Numbered from the stretch's first letter, positions 9,941 through 19,513 are shown. The stretch: 64,000 nt of DNA from Janthinobacterium sp. J1-1 (GCF_030944405.1 NZ_CP132340.1:1-64000); one strand, 5' to 3'. Notes: generated from the letters alone by a model not told the origin. Translations and numbers: made by a program.

Positions 9941-10091
9941 TGGCGATTCCTTGCGGCCTGAATCCGCTCTTTTGTCTTGGCGTCCAAACTGTCCCACACC
10001 GTGCCTACGGCACGGCCAAAGGCCGCTTGGTCGTCTATCTGTTTTCCATACAACAGGTGCGAGCCGTAGAAGCCGAGCGCCCCGGCTAGGT
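9937..10091 (-). pseudogene. Fragment of a gene upstream of traD-like
   Basis: About 50 C-terminal residues remain (reading GALGFYGSHLLYGKQ ... KERIQAARNRQ). The stop overlaps the traD-like ATG as ATGA, so the two genes were once an operon. The 5' end is cut at about 10091 by an IS21-like terminus. The protein family is not recognised. Its position before traD suggests a small conjugation protein. Confidence 0.45.
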
Positions 10092-10150
10092 GTAGTGACC
10101 TGCATTTGAAACGGACCCGACCAGCATTCCAGCCGATTCTCGGCCAGGAA
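10091..10150. mobile_element. Remnant terminus of an IS21-like element
   Basis: Begins TGTAGTGACCTGCATTTGAA and carries two copies of a GACCWGCATT motif, at 10097 and 10119, spaced 22 bases apart. The same terminus, over about 55 bases, occurs in the opposite orientation at 47370-47428. Similarity fades after about 10150, so only one end of the element is left here. Confidence 0.5.
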
Positions 10151-10270
10151 GAGGCACGGCCGGGATTCGTGTTTTTTACGCCAAAGTTAAGTTAAGCTAT
10201 TGATTTAAAAAGAGAATTCGATCCAACTAAAATACGGGCCATACGTCTTCTTTGCGAAGCAATTTGGCTA

Positions 10271-10627
10271 CTACTCAACATTTCCTCTGTTTAGCTCACC
10301 TTCCAACGTCGCATTCGGGAACAAAACTGTGACAGTGAGACCGCAACCCACCTCTGTCGCACCAAGTTTAATTTCGGCGTTGTGTCTATCAGCGATACTA
10401 CGAACAATAGATAACCCGAGACCACTCCCCCAAGCTTGTTGGCCGTCCGGACGGAAAAAACGATCAAACAGTCGCCCTCGATACTGCTCTTCCACACCAG
10501 GCCCGTTGTCACTTACCCGTAAGACTGGATGCCCCTGCTCGTAGGTAGATTGAAGATCGACTCTTCCGCCCTTGTGGGTATAACGTAACGCATTATCAAC
10601 AAGGTTGTTTAGCAGTACCTGCAAGCC
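10271..10627 (-). pseudogene. Sensor kinase, 3' part (ATPase domain)
   Basis: The C-terminal ATPase domain of a QseC/TctE-type histidine kinase: N-box LLNNLVDNALRYT, DNGPGVEEQ and WGSGLGLSIVRSIADRH. It is separated from its 5' part (11890-12885) by an IS3 element. Removing the IS and one GCC repeat joins the codons as ...ADPDG-LQVLLNN..., giving one intact kinase of about 450 residues. The fragment alone lacks the sensor and His domains. Confidence 0.85.
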
Positions 10628-10687
10628 TGAGGTACCCTGACTTTTTCGGACACTCTAGTTTGGTAAACTTCACCAACTGGAGAACTT

Positions 10688-10999
10688 ATGACACGCTCAA
10701 CAACATACACACCGGAGCTTCGGGAAGAAGCGGTAAAACTGGTCCTGACACAAGGCCTGACGCTGGAAGACGCCGCGTTGCGTCTCACCATTCCCAAGGG
10801 CACGCTAGCGAACTGGGTCAGTGCGGCAAGGCGCGGCACGTCGCCCAAAGTAGCCCCTGGTAGCCGCTCCGTGCCGGAGCTTGAGGCTGAGGTAACCAAG
10901 CTGCGCAAAGAGCTTGCCGAGGCACGCATGGAGCGCGATATCGTAAAAAAAGCGGCAGCGTACTTTGCGCGGGAGTCGCTGCCAAGTACGCGGTCATGA
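10688..10999 (+). CDS. IS3-family transposase OrfA
   Basis: A 103-residue protein with a helix-turn-helix (TLEDAALRLTIPKGTLANWV) and a C-terminal leucine-zipper-like coiled coil (ELEAEVTKLRKELAEARMERD). It binds the IS ends. Near its end an A7 run (about 10947-10953) is a plausible site for the -1 ribosomal frameshift that makes the OrfAB fusion transposase in this family. Confidence 0.9.
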   Translation: MTRSTTYTPELREEAVKLVLTQGLTLEDAALRLTIPKGTLANWVSAARRGTSPKVAPGSRSVPELEAEVTKLRKELAEARMERDIVKKAAAYFARESLPSTRS

Positions 11000-11856
11000 A
11001 GACCTTGCGACTCGAATTTCCTGTCACCATCATGTGCCGCGTCTTTGGCGTCTCGCGCAGCGGTTTCTACGCTTGGTCGAACGGCAAACCGTCGCAGCGG
11101 GCGCAGGACGACGCACGCCTGAAGGTCGCCATCGAGGCCGTGCACGCGCAGAGCCGGCAGACTTATGGCCCGTTGCGCATGCAGCCGGAACTGACGGCGC
11201 AAGGCTTTCCGGCCGGCCGTGATCGTATCGTCCGTCTGCGTCGCGAGCTCGCCCTGCGCTGCAAGCAAAAGCGCAAGTTCAAGGCCACCACGAACTCGAA
11301 TCATGACCTGCCGGTGGCCGACAACCTGCTCAATCAGACTTTCGCGCCGACCCGGCCGAACGAAGCCTGGGTGACCGACATCACCTATGTGGCGACCGGC
11401 GAGGGCTGGCTTTACCTGGCCGGTATCAAGGACGTGTTCACCTGCGAGCTGGTGGGCTACGCGATGGACGAGCGCATGACGCAAACGCTGACGGCAACAG
11501 CACTGTGGAAGGCCGTGCGCAACAAACGCCCCGCGCCGGGCTTGATTCACCACTCCGACCGTGGCAGTCAGTATTGCGCCCACGACTATCAGAAACTGGT
11601 GACGCAGTTCGGCATGAAGCCGTCCATGTCGCGCCGAGGAAACTGCTATGACAACGCGCCCATGGAAAGCTTCTGGGGCAGCCTGAAAAACGAGCTGGTG
11701 CACCATCAACGTTACGCGACCCGGGCCGACGCGAAAGCCGCAATACAGGAATATATCGAAAGCTTTTACAACCGCCAGCGACGCCATTCGCGCCTTGGCA
11801 ATGTTCCGCCCGCGTTGTTCGCTGAAAAATTCAGCAAACAGCCGCGGGTGGCTTGA
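10996..11856 (+). CDS. IS3-family transposase OrfB
   Basis: A 286-residue integrase-core protein. The DDE residues appear in WVTDITYV, HHSDRGSQYC and MESFWGSLKNE. The start ATG overlaps the orfA stop (ATGA). Length and motifs are complete, so this copy is probably active and could also mobilise the decayed copy at 47544. Confidence 0.9.
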   Translation: MKTLRLEFPVTIMCRVFGVSRSGFYAWSNGKPSQRAQDDARLKVAIEAVHAQSRQTYGPLRMQPELTAQGFPAGRDRIVRLRRELALRCKQKRKFKATTNSNHDLPVADNLLNQTFAPTRPNEAWVTDITYVATGEGWLYLAGIKDVFTCELVGYAMDERMTQTLTATALWKAVRNKRPAPGLIHHSDRGSQYCAHDYQKLVTQFGMKPSMSRRGNCYDNAPMESFWGSLKNELVHHQRYATRADAKAAIQEYIESFYNRQRRHSRLGNVPPALFAEKFSKQPRVA

Positions 11857-11889
11857 AACAAGAGTGTCCGCTATTGACAGTACACCTCA

Positions 11890-12885
11890 GCCGTCGGGAT
11901 CGGCCTGCACCACCACAGCCCCGGAGGAATCGACTCCAAGGTCAATTTCGCGACTTTCGGCAAACGCCGAGTGATCAGCAACCGCGTTTTGTAGCAACGA
12001 GCCCAGATCAACCTTTTGCATGCGAATTTGATGTGCTGAGCCCTCATGGCGGGCGAGGCTCAATAGTTGACGTACTAGGTGCGTGGTACGGTTCAATCGT
12101 TCACTCAGCTTGGACAACGCAATTGCCTTCGCCCGATCACCAATCGCACGTTCGACCAACTGCAACTGCAGCGTCATTGCCGTAAGCGGCGAGCGCAGTT
12201 CGTGTGCGGCATCGGCAATAAAGGCGCGTTGCGCAATCAGCGCATTGTCAAACCGATACATCAGACCATTAATTGCTTTTACAACTGGACGCAGATCAGG
12301 TGGCATATCCTCTTCCACAACAGGGACAAGTGCATCTGCAGACTTACCTGCCATGGTCTGAGCGAGCCGCTCTAAGGGCTTCAGGGCGTGTTCTACTACG
12401 ACTAGGATCATTACAGCCAGAACGAACGCCAGAACTAGAAGCGGTGCGCCGGCACGCAGCGCCATGCGCACGGCTAGCAGGTCTCGCACAGCGACCGCTT
12501 GTGCTACTTGCACGTAACGAGCATTCCGGGTTTTCCCATAGATACGCCATTCCTGGCCGCGCAGGCTTACTGTCAAAAACCCATCGAGCACGTAGCGAGG
12601 CATTAGCTGCTGGCTAACTGAAAGCCGTAATGGTTGTCCGGCTTGATCCCACGCCTGTAGTGTGTACTCTTCTTCAGGATCCTCAGGAGCGCGTGATCCG
12701 GTGCCTGGCAAAAATTCATCGGGCAGCGCCAGCGCCAGTTGGCGTAGTTGGAGATCAGCTAGTTCATTGACTTCATGAAGTAGCGATTGATAAAGAAAAT
12801 ATGCTGACGCTAGAATACATATCAGAGCCGTCCCTAAGAGTCCTAGCAGTAGTTGTTGGCGTATAGTTTTCATCATTGCATCCAA
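11890..12885 (-). pseudogene. QseC-like sensor kinase, 5' part
   Basis: About 332 residues of a sensor kinase: membrane segment near residues 12-32, a periplasmic domain, a second membrane segment near 148-168, a HAMP-like linker, and the H-box FIADAAHELRSPLTAMTLQLQ. It ends at ADPDG, where the IS3 terminus supplies a stop. The ATP-binding part lies beyond the IS at 10271-10627. The start could also be the ATG at 12876 or 12873. No response regulator gene accompanies it, which is unusual for this kinase type. Confidence 0.85.
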
Positions 12886-13077
12886 AATTGCTCAACTCGC
12901 CATACTACAGTGTGCTGGCTGAGCGCAACTTCAGCCAGCTATTCAGCTTGTGTTGGAATCATGCCTGACGCCACAGTCATTCGCAGACTTTTATCGTGCT
13001 ATCAGAACCCTATGTTCGATGATGACTTTCGAAGAAGATCGACCTGCGCTTGGGCCAAGGTCGTGGTTTCACCGAGT
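12886..13077. other. Spacer without recognised gene
   Basis: About 190 bases between the interrupted kinase and the cytochrome gene. In this kinase family a response regulator usually stands here, but I see no receiver or winged-helix remnant on either strand. Confidence 0.4.
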
Positions 13078-13635
13078 TCAGAACCAGATGCGATAAAAAA
13101 CTCGATCCTTGTCCATGAGCATGTGCTTGAACCCAGCAAGCACATGCAGGACGATCAGGCCTATTAGGATAAAGGCCAAGATTGAATGCACGGCAAAAAA
13201 CTGTTCCGCAATATCATGACTGGGAGCCGTCCATGAGGGGAGTTTTATTCCAAAGAGGGCGACACCTCGCTTGGTATAAGACGCCCCTATCAATCCGATA
13301 GCGGGCATTGCCAGCATGCAGCCATAAAGCAACCACTGCGTAAAGCTCGCCACTTTCCTCTGCCACACTGGAACTGTGTCCGGTAGCGGCTCAGGCTTGT
13401 GTGAGAGTCGCCAAATGAGGCGAAATAGAACCAGTATCAGGAGCAACAGACCAAAGGATTTGTGTTGATCAAAATACCAGCCGCTACCGGGATCATCTTC
13501 GATTGACATCATGTACCAGCCTACGCATAGCAGTCCGATGATCAGAAATGCAGAAATCCAATGTAACCAAATCGCTGGTTGTCGATATTTCCAGCCGTGA
13601 TCGGATACTGGGCCATAGTTAGTGTGTTTCTCCAT
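13078..13635 (-). CDS. Cytochrome b561-type membrane haem protein
   Basis: A 185-residue four-helix membrane cytochrome of the bacterial CybB type. His residues placed for two b haems are visible in AIWLHWISAF, DQHKSFGLLL, AVHSILAF and IVLHVLAGFKH. It would move electrons from ubiquinol, for example to reduce superoxide or quinone pools in the membrane. It lies 45 bases before the start side of the P-type ATPase, on the same strand, so it may be co-transcribed with the ATPase/CDF genes. Length is normal for the family. Confidence 0.88.
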   Translation of the reverse strand: MEKHTNYGPVSDHGWKYRQPAIWLHWISAFLIIGLLCVGWYMMSIEDDPGSGWYFDQHKSFGLLLLILVLFRLIWRLSHKPEPLPDTVPVWQRKVASFTQWLLYGCMLAMPAIGLIGASYTKRGVALFGIKLPSWTAPSHDIAEQFFAVHSILAFILIGLIVLHVLAGFKHMLMDKDRVFYRIWF

Positions 13636-13680
13636 GTCGTTTCCTTGGTTGACTTTATTACTTACAAATATCTATGTCGC

Positions 13681-16248
13681 TCAGGCTGTCACCGCCGTAT
13701 TGGCCGCTGGCCTCCATTTCGATTGCCCGAACTTAACCAACTCGAACCATGCGATGCTCAACGCAGCAACAAGCAAACATTTGAACAGCAGCACAGGACC
13801 AGGAAGCGAAAATGCGAACAGATCTCGTATCACGCCCAGACTCAGCACCAAAAACAACAGAAGTACAGTGCATAGGCTGATCCAGGAAAACGGACTATTC
13901 AGAGTTTCCTTCCGTATCCAGGACGGCAGCGACCAGCTGCGATTTGTATATATGAGCCCCAGGTTTGACATCACGAGTGTGAAGAATGTCGTAGTGCGTG
14001 CGATGTCGTCGGATTTACCGGACCATTTGACCTGCAGATAAAAACAGACCAACATGGCCAATAAGCCACCGCCCTGCAGTAGACCGCGTATCAATATCTC
14101 GCGGTCAAACAAATGCATATCAGGTTTGCGTGGTTTGCGCTTCATGGCGTCCGCTTCTAATGGTTCCGCCTCGAACACGACTGAGCAGGCTGGGTCTATC
14201 ACTAGTTGCAAAAAGAGGATGTGCACCGGCATCAACAGCATGGGCCAGCCAAACAGCACCGGCAGTATCGATAAGCCAACGATGGGGACGTGCACTGCGA
14301 CGATAAATACGATTGCCTTGCGCAGATTGGCAAACAGGCGGCGGCCGTGCTTGACAGCTGATAATAGCGAAGAGAAGTCGTCCTTGAGCAGAACCAAGGC
14401 AGCGGCTTCCCGCGCGACGTCGGTGCCTCGCGCGCCCATTGCGACGCCAATGCTAGCCGCCTTCAGCGCGGGCGCGTCATTGACGCCGTCGCCGGTCATC
14501 GCAACAATATCGCCACGGCTACGAAAGGCTTGCACAAGGCGTAGCTTCTGCTCAGGCGCAATCCGACAAAAGACATCTGTGTCTTGAAGACGATTCAGCA
14601 GCGCCGTATCGTCCAGTGACGCTAGGTCAATACCGGATAATATGCCCACCGGTGGTTTGCCGATCCCCGCCTGCTCCGCGATTGCCAACGCCGTTGCTGG
14701 ATGATCACCTGTGATCATCACAACGCGTATACCTGCCGCTTGGCATTGCGCCACAGCCTCTGGAACCTCCGGCCGAACCGGGTCTTGCAGTGCGACGAGG
14801 CCCAAGAACACAAATTCAAAGACATGCTGGTTGTCAGGCAGAGGCATTGCTGGAAAGGTTGCGCGGGCGACGCCGATCACGCGTAATCCCTTATTCGCCA
14901 TCGCTGTCACTTGTGCGAATATCGTGGCAGCCCGGCCCGGTTCAATGTGGCAAAGATCTACAATAGCCTCAGGCGCACCCTTGGCCGCAACCAGATATTC
15001 AGACCGGTCCGTTGATTGCCAAACCCGAGACATGGCCAGCATTTTCCGCGAGAGCGGATAGTCATCAATCAAAACCCAATCGGAATGTAGATGTTCAGTG
15101 CTGGCAAGCAGATGGACGCCTGCCTTCCCTATAGCCGACTCCATCGGATCGAACGCTTGTCGATGACTTGCCAGTACCGCATATTCGAGCAAACTGTGCA
15201 GTTCGTCTTGTAAAGCGGGAGCGGCCGGGGCTTTGCCGTCGTAGAAAGACTTCTCCGACCAAAGCTGGACAACTTCCATGCAATTGGCGGTGAGGGTGCC
15301 GGTCTTGTCAACACACAGCACGGTGGTTGCCCCGAGCAATTCAATAGCGGGTATGCTGCGCGCCAGAATTTTTTCTCGTCCCAGGCGCCATGCGCCCAGC
15401 GCTAAGAACAACGTTAGAATAACAGGCAACTCTTCAGGCAAGATAGCCATAGCCAGCGTGATTCCGGCAAGTAACCCATGCAACCAATCTCCGCGCAGCC
15501 ACCAATAGATCAGACCAAGGCCAGCAGCGAGGCCCAATCCCCCTATGGCTACCGTCTTGACCACACCCCGCGTCTCCAGTTGAATCGGCGTCAGCTCTCC
15601 ACCTAAAGCAGCAAGCGAGGCACCAATGCGACCCAGCGCGCTGTTCGGCCCTGTGGCGATCACTAAGCCGCTCGCTGTTCCTTGCGTAATAAGAGTCCCT
15701 GAATATACCTGGTTGTCTTTTTCAACAGTAATATCGGCTTTGCCATGCTTCATTACCGGAACAGACTCTCCAGTGAGCATGGATTCATCCACGGTCAAAT
15801 TCGATGCGTTGAGCAGGTCAATATCGGCGGGTACGCGATCGCCCTCGGCGAGCAGAACCAGATCGCCAACCACCAGTTCCCTACCGGGGACGCGCTTCTG
15901 CTGACCGTCCCGGATAATCAATGCACGTGGGCACGATAGGTCACGCAAAGCGTTCAGTGAGCGCTCCGTGCGTCGTTGCTGAAAAAAAGTGATGCCGATG
16001 ACGATGCAAACAAAACCAAGGAGCATGAGCGCTTCGTTCCGGTCGCCGAGTACCAGATAGATGGCGCCGCACGCTACGAGCAGCAGGAACATCGGCTCTG
16101 AAATCACATCCAGCAGCAAACGCCCTGCACTCAAAGGACGAGAAGTGGAAAGCTCATTGGGACCATTTGTACGCAGTTTTTCTGTAGCTTCGGCTGCTGT
16201 CAGACCCTCACTCTTTTCTGGCGTCGACATGGTATCCATCCTATCCAA
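13681..16248 (-). CDS. P-type cation ATPase (P2/P3-like)
   Basis: An 855-residue P-type ATPase. An N-terminal cation-ATPase domain (GLTAAEATEKLRTNGPNEL) is followed by the actuator motif LTGESVPV, TM4 motif AILPEELPVILT, phosphorylation motif DKTGTLT, and hinge TGDGVNDAPALK. No Cys-rich metal-binding domain and no CPC/SPC motif is present, so it is not a classical heavy-metal P1B pump. It most resembles Ca2+/Mg2+-type or uncharacterised cation pumps. Its start overlaps the CDF gene by 8 bases, implying coupled expression. An ATG at 16230 (MSTPEKSEG) is an alternative start. The ion is not known. Confidence 0.88.
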   Translation of the reverse strand: MDRMDTMSTPEKSEGLTAAEATEKLRTNGPNELSTSRPLSAGRLLLDVISEPMFLLLVACGAIYLVLGDRNEALMLLGFVCIVIGITFFQQRRTERSLNALRDLSCPRALIIRDGQQKRVPGRELVVGDLVLLAEGDRVPADIDLLNASNLTVDESMLTGESVPVMKHGKADITVEKDNQVYSGTLITQGTASGLVIATGPNSALGRIGASLAALGGELTPIQLETRGVVKTVAIGGLGLAAGLGLIYWWLRGDWLHGLLAGITLAMAILPEELPVILTLFLALGAWRLGREKILARSIPAIELLGATTVLCVDKTGTLTANCMEVVQLWSEKSFYDGKAPAAPALQDELHSLLEYAVLASHRQAFDPMESAIGKAGVHLLASTEHLHSDWVLIDDYPLSRKMLAMSRVWQSTDRSEYLVAAKGAPEAIVDLCHIEPGRAATIFAQVTAMANKGLRVIGVARATFPAMPLPDNQHVFEFVFLGLVALQDPVRPEVPEAVAQCQAAGIRVVMITGDHPATALAIAEQAGIGKPPVGILSGIDLASLDDTALLNRLQDTDVFCRIAPEQKLRLVQAFRSRGDIVAMTGDGVNDAPALKAASIGVAMGARGTDVAREAAALVLLKDDFSSLLSAVKHGRRLFANLRKAIVFIVAVHVPIVGLSILPVLFGWPMLLMPVHILFLQLVIDPACSVVFEAEPLEADAMKRKPRKPDMHLFDREILIRGLLQGGGLLAMLVCFYLQVKWSGKSDDIARTTTFFTLVMSNLGLIYTNRSWSLPSWIRKETLNSPFSWISLCTVLLLFLVLSLGVIRDLFAFSLPGPVLLFKCLLVAALSIAWFELVKFGQSKWRPAANTAVTA

Positions 16249-17215
16249 GCGCGGTTTGTCGCACTAGATTTTCATGGTCCAAGTCCGGCCGCTTCCACGG
16301 ATCAACGTGCGTCATTAGATTGAGTACACGGTGGCGCTCCAGCACGCGGCGCCTGGCATCGACGGCAATATCGTGGCCGGCTTCCACCGTCAGCGTCGCC
16401 TCGACTTCCAGATGCGCGTCAGCGATGATCATGTCGCCCATCTTCCGGGTGCGCAAATCATGCACGCCACTGACTCCAGGCGTCTCCAGTAATGTTGCTC
16501 GAATTGCGCTAATCTCCATCTCGTCAATCGCGCGATCCATCAAGTCGTGAAGGGCATCCCAAGCAAATCCCCAGCCCATCCTCAGTATCATGATGCCAAC
16601 GATTAGCGCCGCAATGGGGTCAAGTATTGGAAATCCTGCCAAGTTGCCGATGATGCCGACGCCGACGACAAACGAAGACGCAGCATCTGAACGCGCGTGC
16701 CATGCATTGGCAATGAGCATGCTTGATTTGATGCGCTTGGCGATCCCAAGCATGTAACGAAAAAGCAGCTCTTTGGCGCAAAGCGCAATCACCGCCATCC
16801 ACAACGCAATACTTTGTACCTTCGCAATGGTCTCCGGTGCCTCAAGTTTCAGAACTGCGGTCCAGACCATGCCAATACCAACCACAAGCAGCAATAACCC
16901 CAGGACCAACGACGCCGCATTTTCGAATCGTTGATGTCCATATGGATGATCGTCATCCGCGTCCTTCTTGCTGTGGTGACTGGCAAAAAGTACTACGAAA
17001 TCAGCAACTAGATCGGATAAGGAGTGTATGCCGTCTGCCACCAAGCCCTGTGATTTAGCCAACAGACCGATACCGATTTGGGCGACACTCAAGCAAATGT
17101 TCACGCTTACGCTGACCCAGGTGCTGCGCGATGCGGCGGCGGCTCGTTCAACTGACGAATGTGAGGAAATTTCGTTCTCGTCTTGGAATTCAAGTGGATT
17201 CATATGGGCAGGCAA
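16241..17215 (-). CDS. Cation diffusion facilitator (CDF) metal exporter
   Basis: A 324-residue FieF/CzcD-type exporter with six membrane helices. The transport-site residues are seen in DGIHSLSDLVADF (TM2) and HARSDAASSF (TM5). The C-terminal cytoplasmic domain (VSGVHDLRTRKMGDMIIADAHLEV) carries His residues typical of the regulatory metal site. It would export Zn2+, Fe2+ or a similar ion against protons. It leads a short operon with the P-type ATPase. The ATG at 17203 (MNPLEFQ) is also possible. Confidence 0.9.
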   Translation of the reverse strand: MPAHMNPLEFQDENEISSHSSVERAAAASRSTWVSVSVNICLSVAQIGIGLLAKSQGLVADGIHSLSDLVADFVVLFASHHSKKDADDDHPYGHQRFENAASLVLGLLLLVVGIGMVWTAVLKLEAPETIAKVQSIALWMAVIALCAKELLFRYMLGIAKRIKSSMLIANAWHARSDAASSFVVGVGIIGNLAGFPILDPIAALIVGIMILRMGWGFAWDALHDLMDRAIDEMEISAIRATLLETPGVSGVHDLRTRKMGDMIIADAHLEVEATLTVEAGHDIAVDARRRVLERHRVLNLMTHVDPWKRPDLDHENLVRQTALG

Positions 17216-17467
17216 AGGGGGAGCGCATTAGCTAGCGAATATCACTATCTTAAGTGACAACGTGATACTAAGCGAGCGTGGGTGCTCCGAATCATAGTCG
17301 CAATGATTCGCGTTTCCGGGAACCAAGCGATTGAGAACATGCGGTAGCTTCTCCTTACTCCATATAGCGTATCGCGGAACCAGCATGCAATTGCAAGTCA
17401 AGTTTTTTTGAAGATTGCCGTTAAAGGAGAAGCAGTTCTTGAAAGCTAATTCTCATCGGAGAGCAAA
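17216..17467. promoter_or_regulatory. Upstream region of the CDF operon with inverted repeat
   Basis: About 250 bases without a gene. A 7-bp inverted repeat, GAATCAT and ATGATTC separated by 7 bases (17289-17309), lies about 75 bases before the CDF start and could be an operator. The regulator is not identified. Confidence 0.35.
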
Positions 17468-17654
17468 ATGACCTCAGCAATTGGTAGTTCGACAAAGGCA
17501 GCCTACACCCCCCCCGGTCCAGGCTAGTGCGCAACCGGCGATAGTTCGCGGCAAGGACAGTGACGGTGACAACGATGGAAGTAAAGTTGCTGAAATTGAA
17601 AAGCCAAAAGCTTCGTCAGGTCCCGTTGGAACAATAATTGATACGACCGCCTGA
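17468..17654 (+). pseudogene. Small acidic protein with DSDGDNDGS motif, frameshifted at a C8 run
   Basis: An ATG at 17468 preceded by GGAGA opens MTSAIGSSTKAAYTP and then meets a run of eight C (17508-17515). The original frame stops at 17525. With seven C the frame continues through RGKDSDGDNDGSKV to GPVGTIIDTTA and a TGA at 17652, giving about 61 residues. I recall short proteins with this Asp-rich motif from Burkholderiales, with unknown function. The run suggests a slippage mutation, a phase switch or a sequencing error. Confidence 0.5.
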
Positions 17655-17933
17655 GTGATTTGGGCGATCGCTTTGAACGAGGATCCGGAGCTCACAATTC
17701 CATTTTTTGGACGGTTACGGGTGTACTGAGTTCTGTCTAATCGGGTTTTCGTTTAAGACTGCGGCACCCGGAGGTTCCGACATAATGCACATCCTTTTTT
17801 GCGAGCCTACAGTTTATTTTTCAGCAAAACATCGTCCATGCAAGGGTACAGCACCGAGAGAGCTTATTCGCACTATTTTGAAATTGCGTGGTAGTCGTGC
17901 GGGAACCATTGACGGCCATTATCACTATGCGCC
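17655..17933. other. Spacer without recognised gene
   Basis: Nearly 280 bases between the small frameshifted gene and the 3' end of the efflux operon. An open frame runs through it on the plus strand into the tolC-like gene, but it has no clear ribosome site and no recognisable protein family. Confidence 0.35.
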
Positions 17934-19196
17934 TCAATCGATCGCCCACATAGCATGCGCGTCAAGCTGCACCCTTGCGCTGGCGGCGACGGCCGCGATC
18001 CGTGCCAACTGGGAAGCCAATGATGCCTCAAGAGCCAAGCGGCGGCTAAGCAAGGCTTCGGCCAAAGTATATTCGTTCGCCCTATAGCCCAGTTCCATCA
18101 AGTGCGCCTGATTGGCGCTCTGCTGCTCGACTGCGCGCAGGCTGGTCCAGACCTGATAGTTGTATTCTTGTTCGGTCACTGCCCGTTGCGCGGCAAGCGC
18201 TACCTTGGTCTTGACTTGGGCCACCCTTTCGTTCGCCATCTGTGCCCTAATGTACGCAGCAGAGCTCTCGGCGTTGCGTGCGCCGCCCGGCAAGGCAATT
18301 GACACGCTGATGCCGATGGTGCGTTCTTGACCTGCGCGTTCGCGGCCAGCACGCAGCGCAATCGTCGGGTCTGGCATACGCTCGCTAGCGGCACGTTTTG
18401 CTTTCAATCCGTACCATTGGGCCTCCACCTGTGCCAATTCAAGCTCATGGTTGTCATCCAGGATTCGAGTGAGCTGATCTGGCCGCCGTAACTGCATGGG
18501 GCGCGGATCGGGGACCTGGGCCAATTGCGGAGTCGGAATACCGGGATAGGTGGTGGACAACGAGGTGAGCGCTTGGTAGACCTGTTGCTCTGCCTGCTCA
18601 ATCAACGCAGCGGCCCGTCTTAATTCGGTATCGGCTTGCATCAATTCAAGACGAGCTCCGTCCCCGGCCTTCACGCGTAGTTCGGCGATCGATCTGAGCT
18701 GCTTGATCAACGTGTGCTGTTCCTTTAGTTGGTCGAGCGTGGCCTGCACCTTCAGCGCATCGAACCATTCCTGCATCAGCGACCGGCCGGCTTCATGCCA
18801 GGCGTCGGCCCGCTGTGCCAGTGCCAGCGCCAGCCCTTTTTCGCCTAGCGCTCGATCCTGCCCGGCTTTGCCAAACCAGCGTATGCTCCTTTCGAGCATC
18901 AGTTCCTGCTCACGATAGCGGTCCCCTTCGAGCACGCTGCGCTGGCTTATGCCACCCCGTACCGTCCACTCCCCTGGACCGGCGGCCAGTTTTGTTTGCT
19001 CGGCGCCAGCCAGCTCATTGTTGAGGGCGCCGATACGCAGTTGCGGTAATTGGGACAGCAAGCGCCTGACGGTTTGCTCCGGAGGCAATCCAAATAACTG
19101 CTCGCTGGCGAGCGGCAAGGCCGGGCCGCTAGCCCAGGCATCGGCACTTACTAGCGCCGCCAAGGCCAGTGCCAGTCTGGCAAGGTGGAATTTCAT
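17934..19196 (-). CDS. TolC-like outer-membrane factor (CzcC/CusC type)
   Basis: A 420-residue outer-membrane efflux protein. The ATG at 19196 is chosen because it begins a clear signal peptide (FHLARLALALAALVSADAWASG). An upstream extension in the same frame overlaps the DUF3240 gene and reads as non-native. Two OEP repeats with long coiled coils follow (ALKVQATLDQLKEQHTLIKQL; VEAQWYGLKAKRAASERMPDP). It forms the outer duct of the tripartite RND pump encoded just upstream. It overlaps the DUF3240 gene by 4 bases, and is the last gene of the operon. Confidence 0.88.
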   Translation of the reverse strand: MKFHLARLALALAALVSADAWASGPALPLASEQLFGLPPEQTVRRLLSQLPQLRIGALNNELAGAEQTKLAAGPGEWTVRGGISQRSVLEGDRYREQELMLERSIRWFGKAGQDRALGEKGLALALAQRADAWHEAGRSLMQEWFDALKVQATLDQLKEQHTLIKQLRSIAELRVKAGDGARLELMQADTELRRAAALIEQAEQQVYQALTSLSTTYPGIPTPQLAQVPDPRPMQLRRPDQLTRILDDNHELELAQVEAQWYGLKAKRAASERMPDPTIALRAGRERAGQERTIGISVSIALPGGARNAESSAAYIRAQMANERVAQVKTKVALAAQRAVTEQEYNYQVWTSLRAVEQQSANQAHLMELGYRANEYTLAEALLSRRLALEASLASQLARIAAVAASARVQLDAHAMWAID

Positions 19197-19513
19197 GCGA
19201 GCCTCCCACATGCGGTTAATGGACCGAGCCAATACGTCACCTCGGGGCTCGGAATCTCGCAAGCCAAGGCCTCGAGCAACAGCAAAAGATGATCGCCAAC
19301 ACCTGCGACCAGAACCAGCTTTCGGCCGCTGCGCCCCTGCACCAATTCCATCGGCGACTGCAGCACGGCGCCTTGCCCCATTCCCTGCGCCGCGAGCACG
19401 GAAAATCCCGTAGCCCAGAGCGGGTGCAACAATAGAAAGTCGAGTACATCCTCTTCCAGACCGACTGGAATGGCCAGCGTGAGCAAGCTGTCGTTGGAGA
19501 TATTTTTTAGCAT
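19193..19513 (-). CDS. DUF3240 family protein of RND efflux operon
   Basis: A 106-residue soluble protein matching the DUF3240 type: MLKNISNDSLLTLAIPVGLEEDVLDFLLLHP..., with an alpha/beta ferredoxin-like or PII-like pattern. Family members are found between the RND pump and outer-membrane factor genes of czc/cus-like operons and are suspected to be regulatory. Both ends overlap the neighbouring genes, so coupled translation is likely. No metal ligands stand out and the function is unknown. Confidence 0.75.
   Translation of the reverse strand: MLKNISNDSLLTLAIPVGLEEDVLDFLLLHPLWATGFSVLAAQGMGQGAVLQSPMELVQGRSGRKLVLVAGVGDHLLLLLEALACEIPSPEVTYWLGPLTACGRLA

Larger units (their letters stand above)
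10628..11889 (+). mobile_element. IS3-family element, copy 1 (intact)
   Basis: A 1262-bp element with 28-bp imperfect inverted repeats that start TGAGGT and both end in CGGACACTC. A 3-bp direct repeat GCC flanks it (10625-10627 and 11890-11892). It holds two overlapping frames in the classic IS3 arrangement. A second, decayed copy in opposite orientation lies at 47544-48802. The element splits a sensor kinase gene. The TGA of its own terminus provides the stop codon of the kinase 5' part. Confidence 0.9.

Noticed and set aside
17707..18087. Open frame of 126 codons on the plus strand
   Set aside because: It runs into the 3' end of the outer-membrane factor gene, lacks a clear ribosome site and resembles no family.
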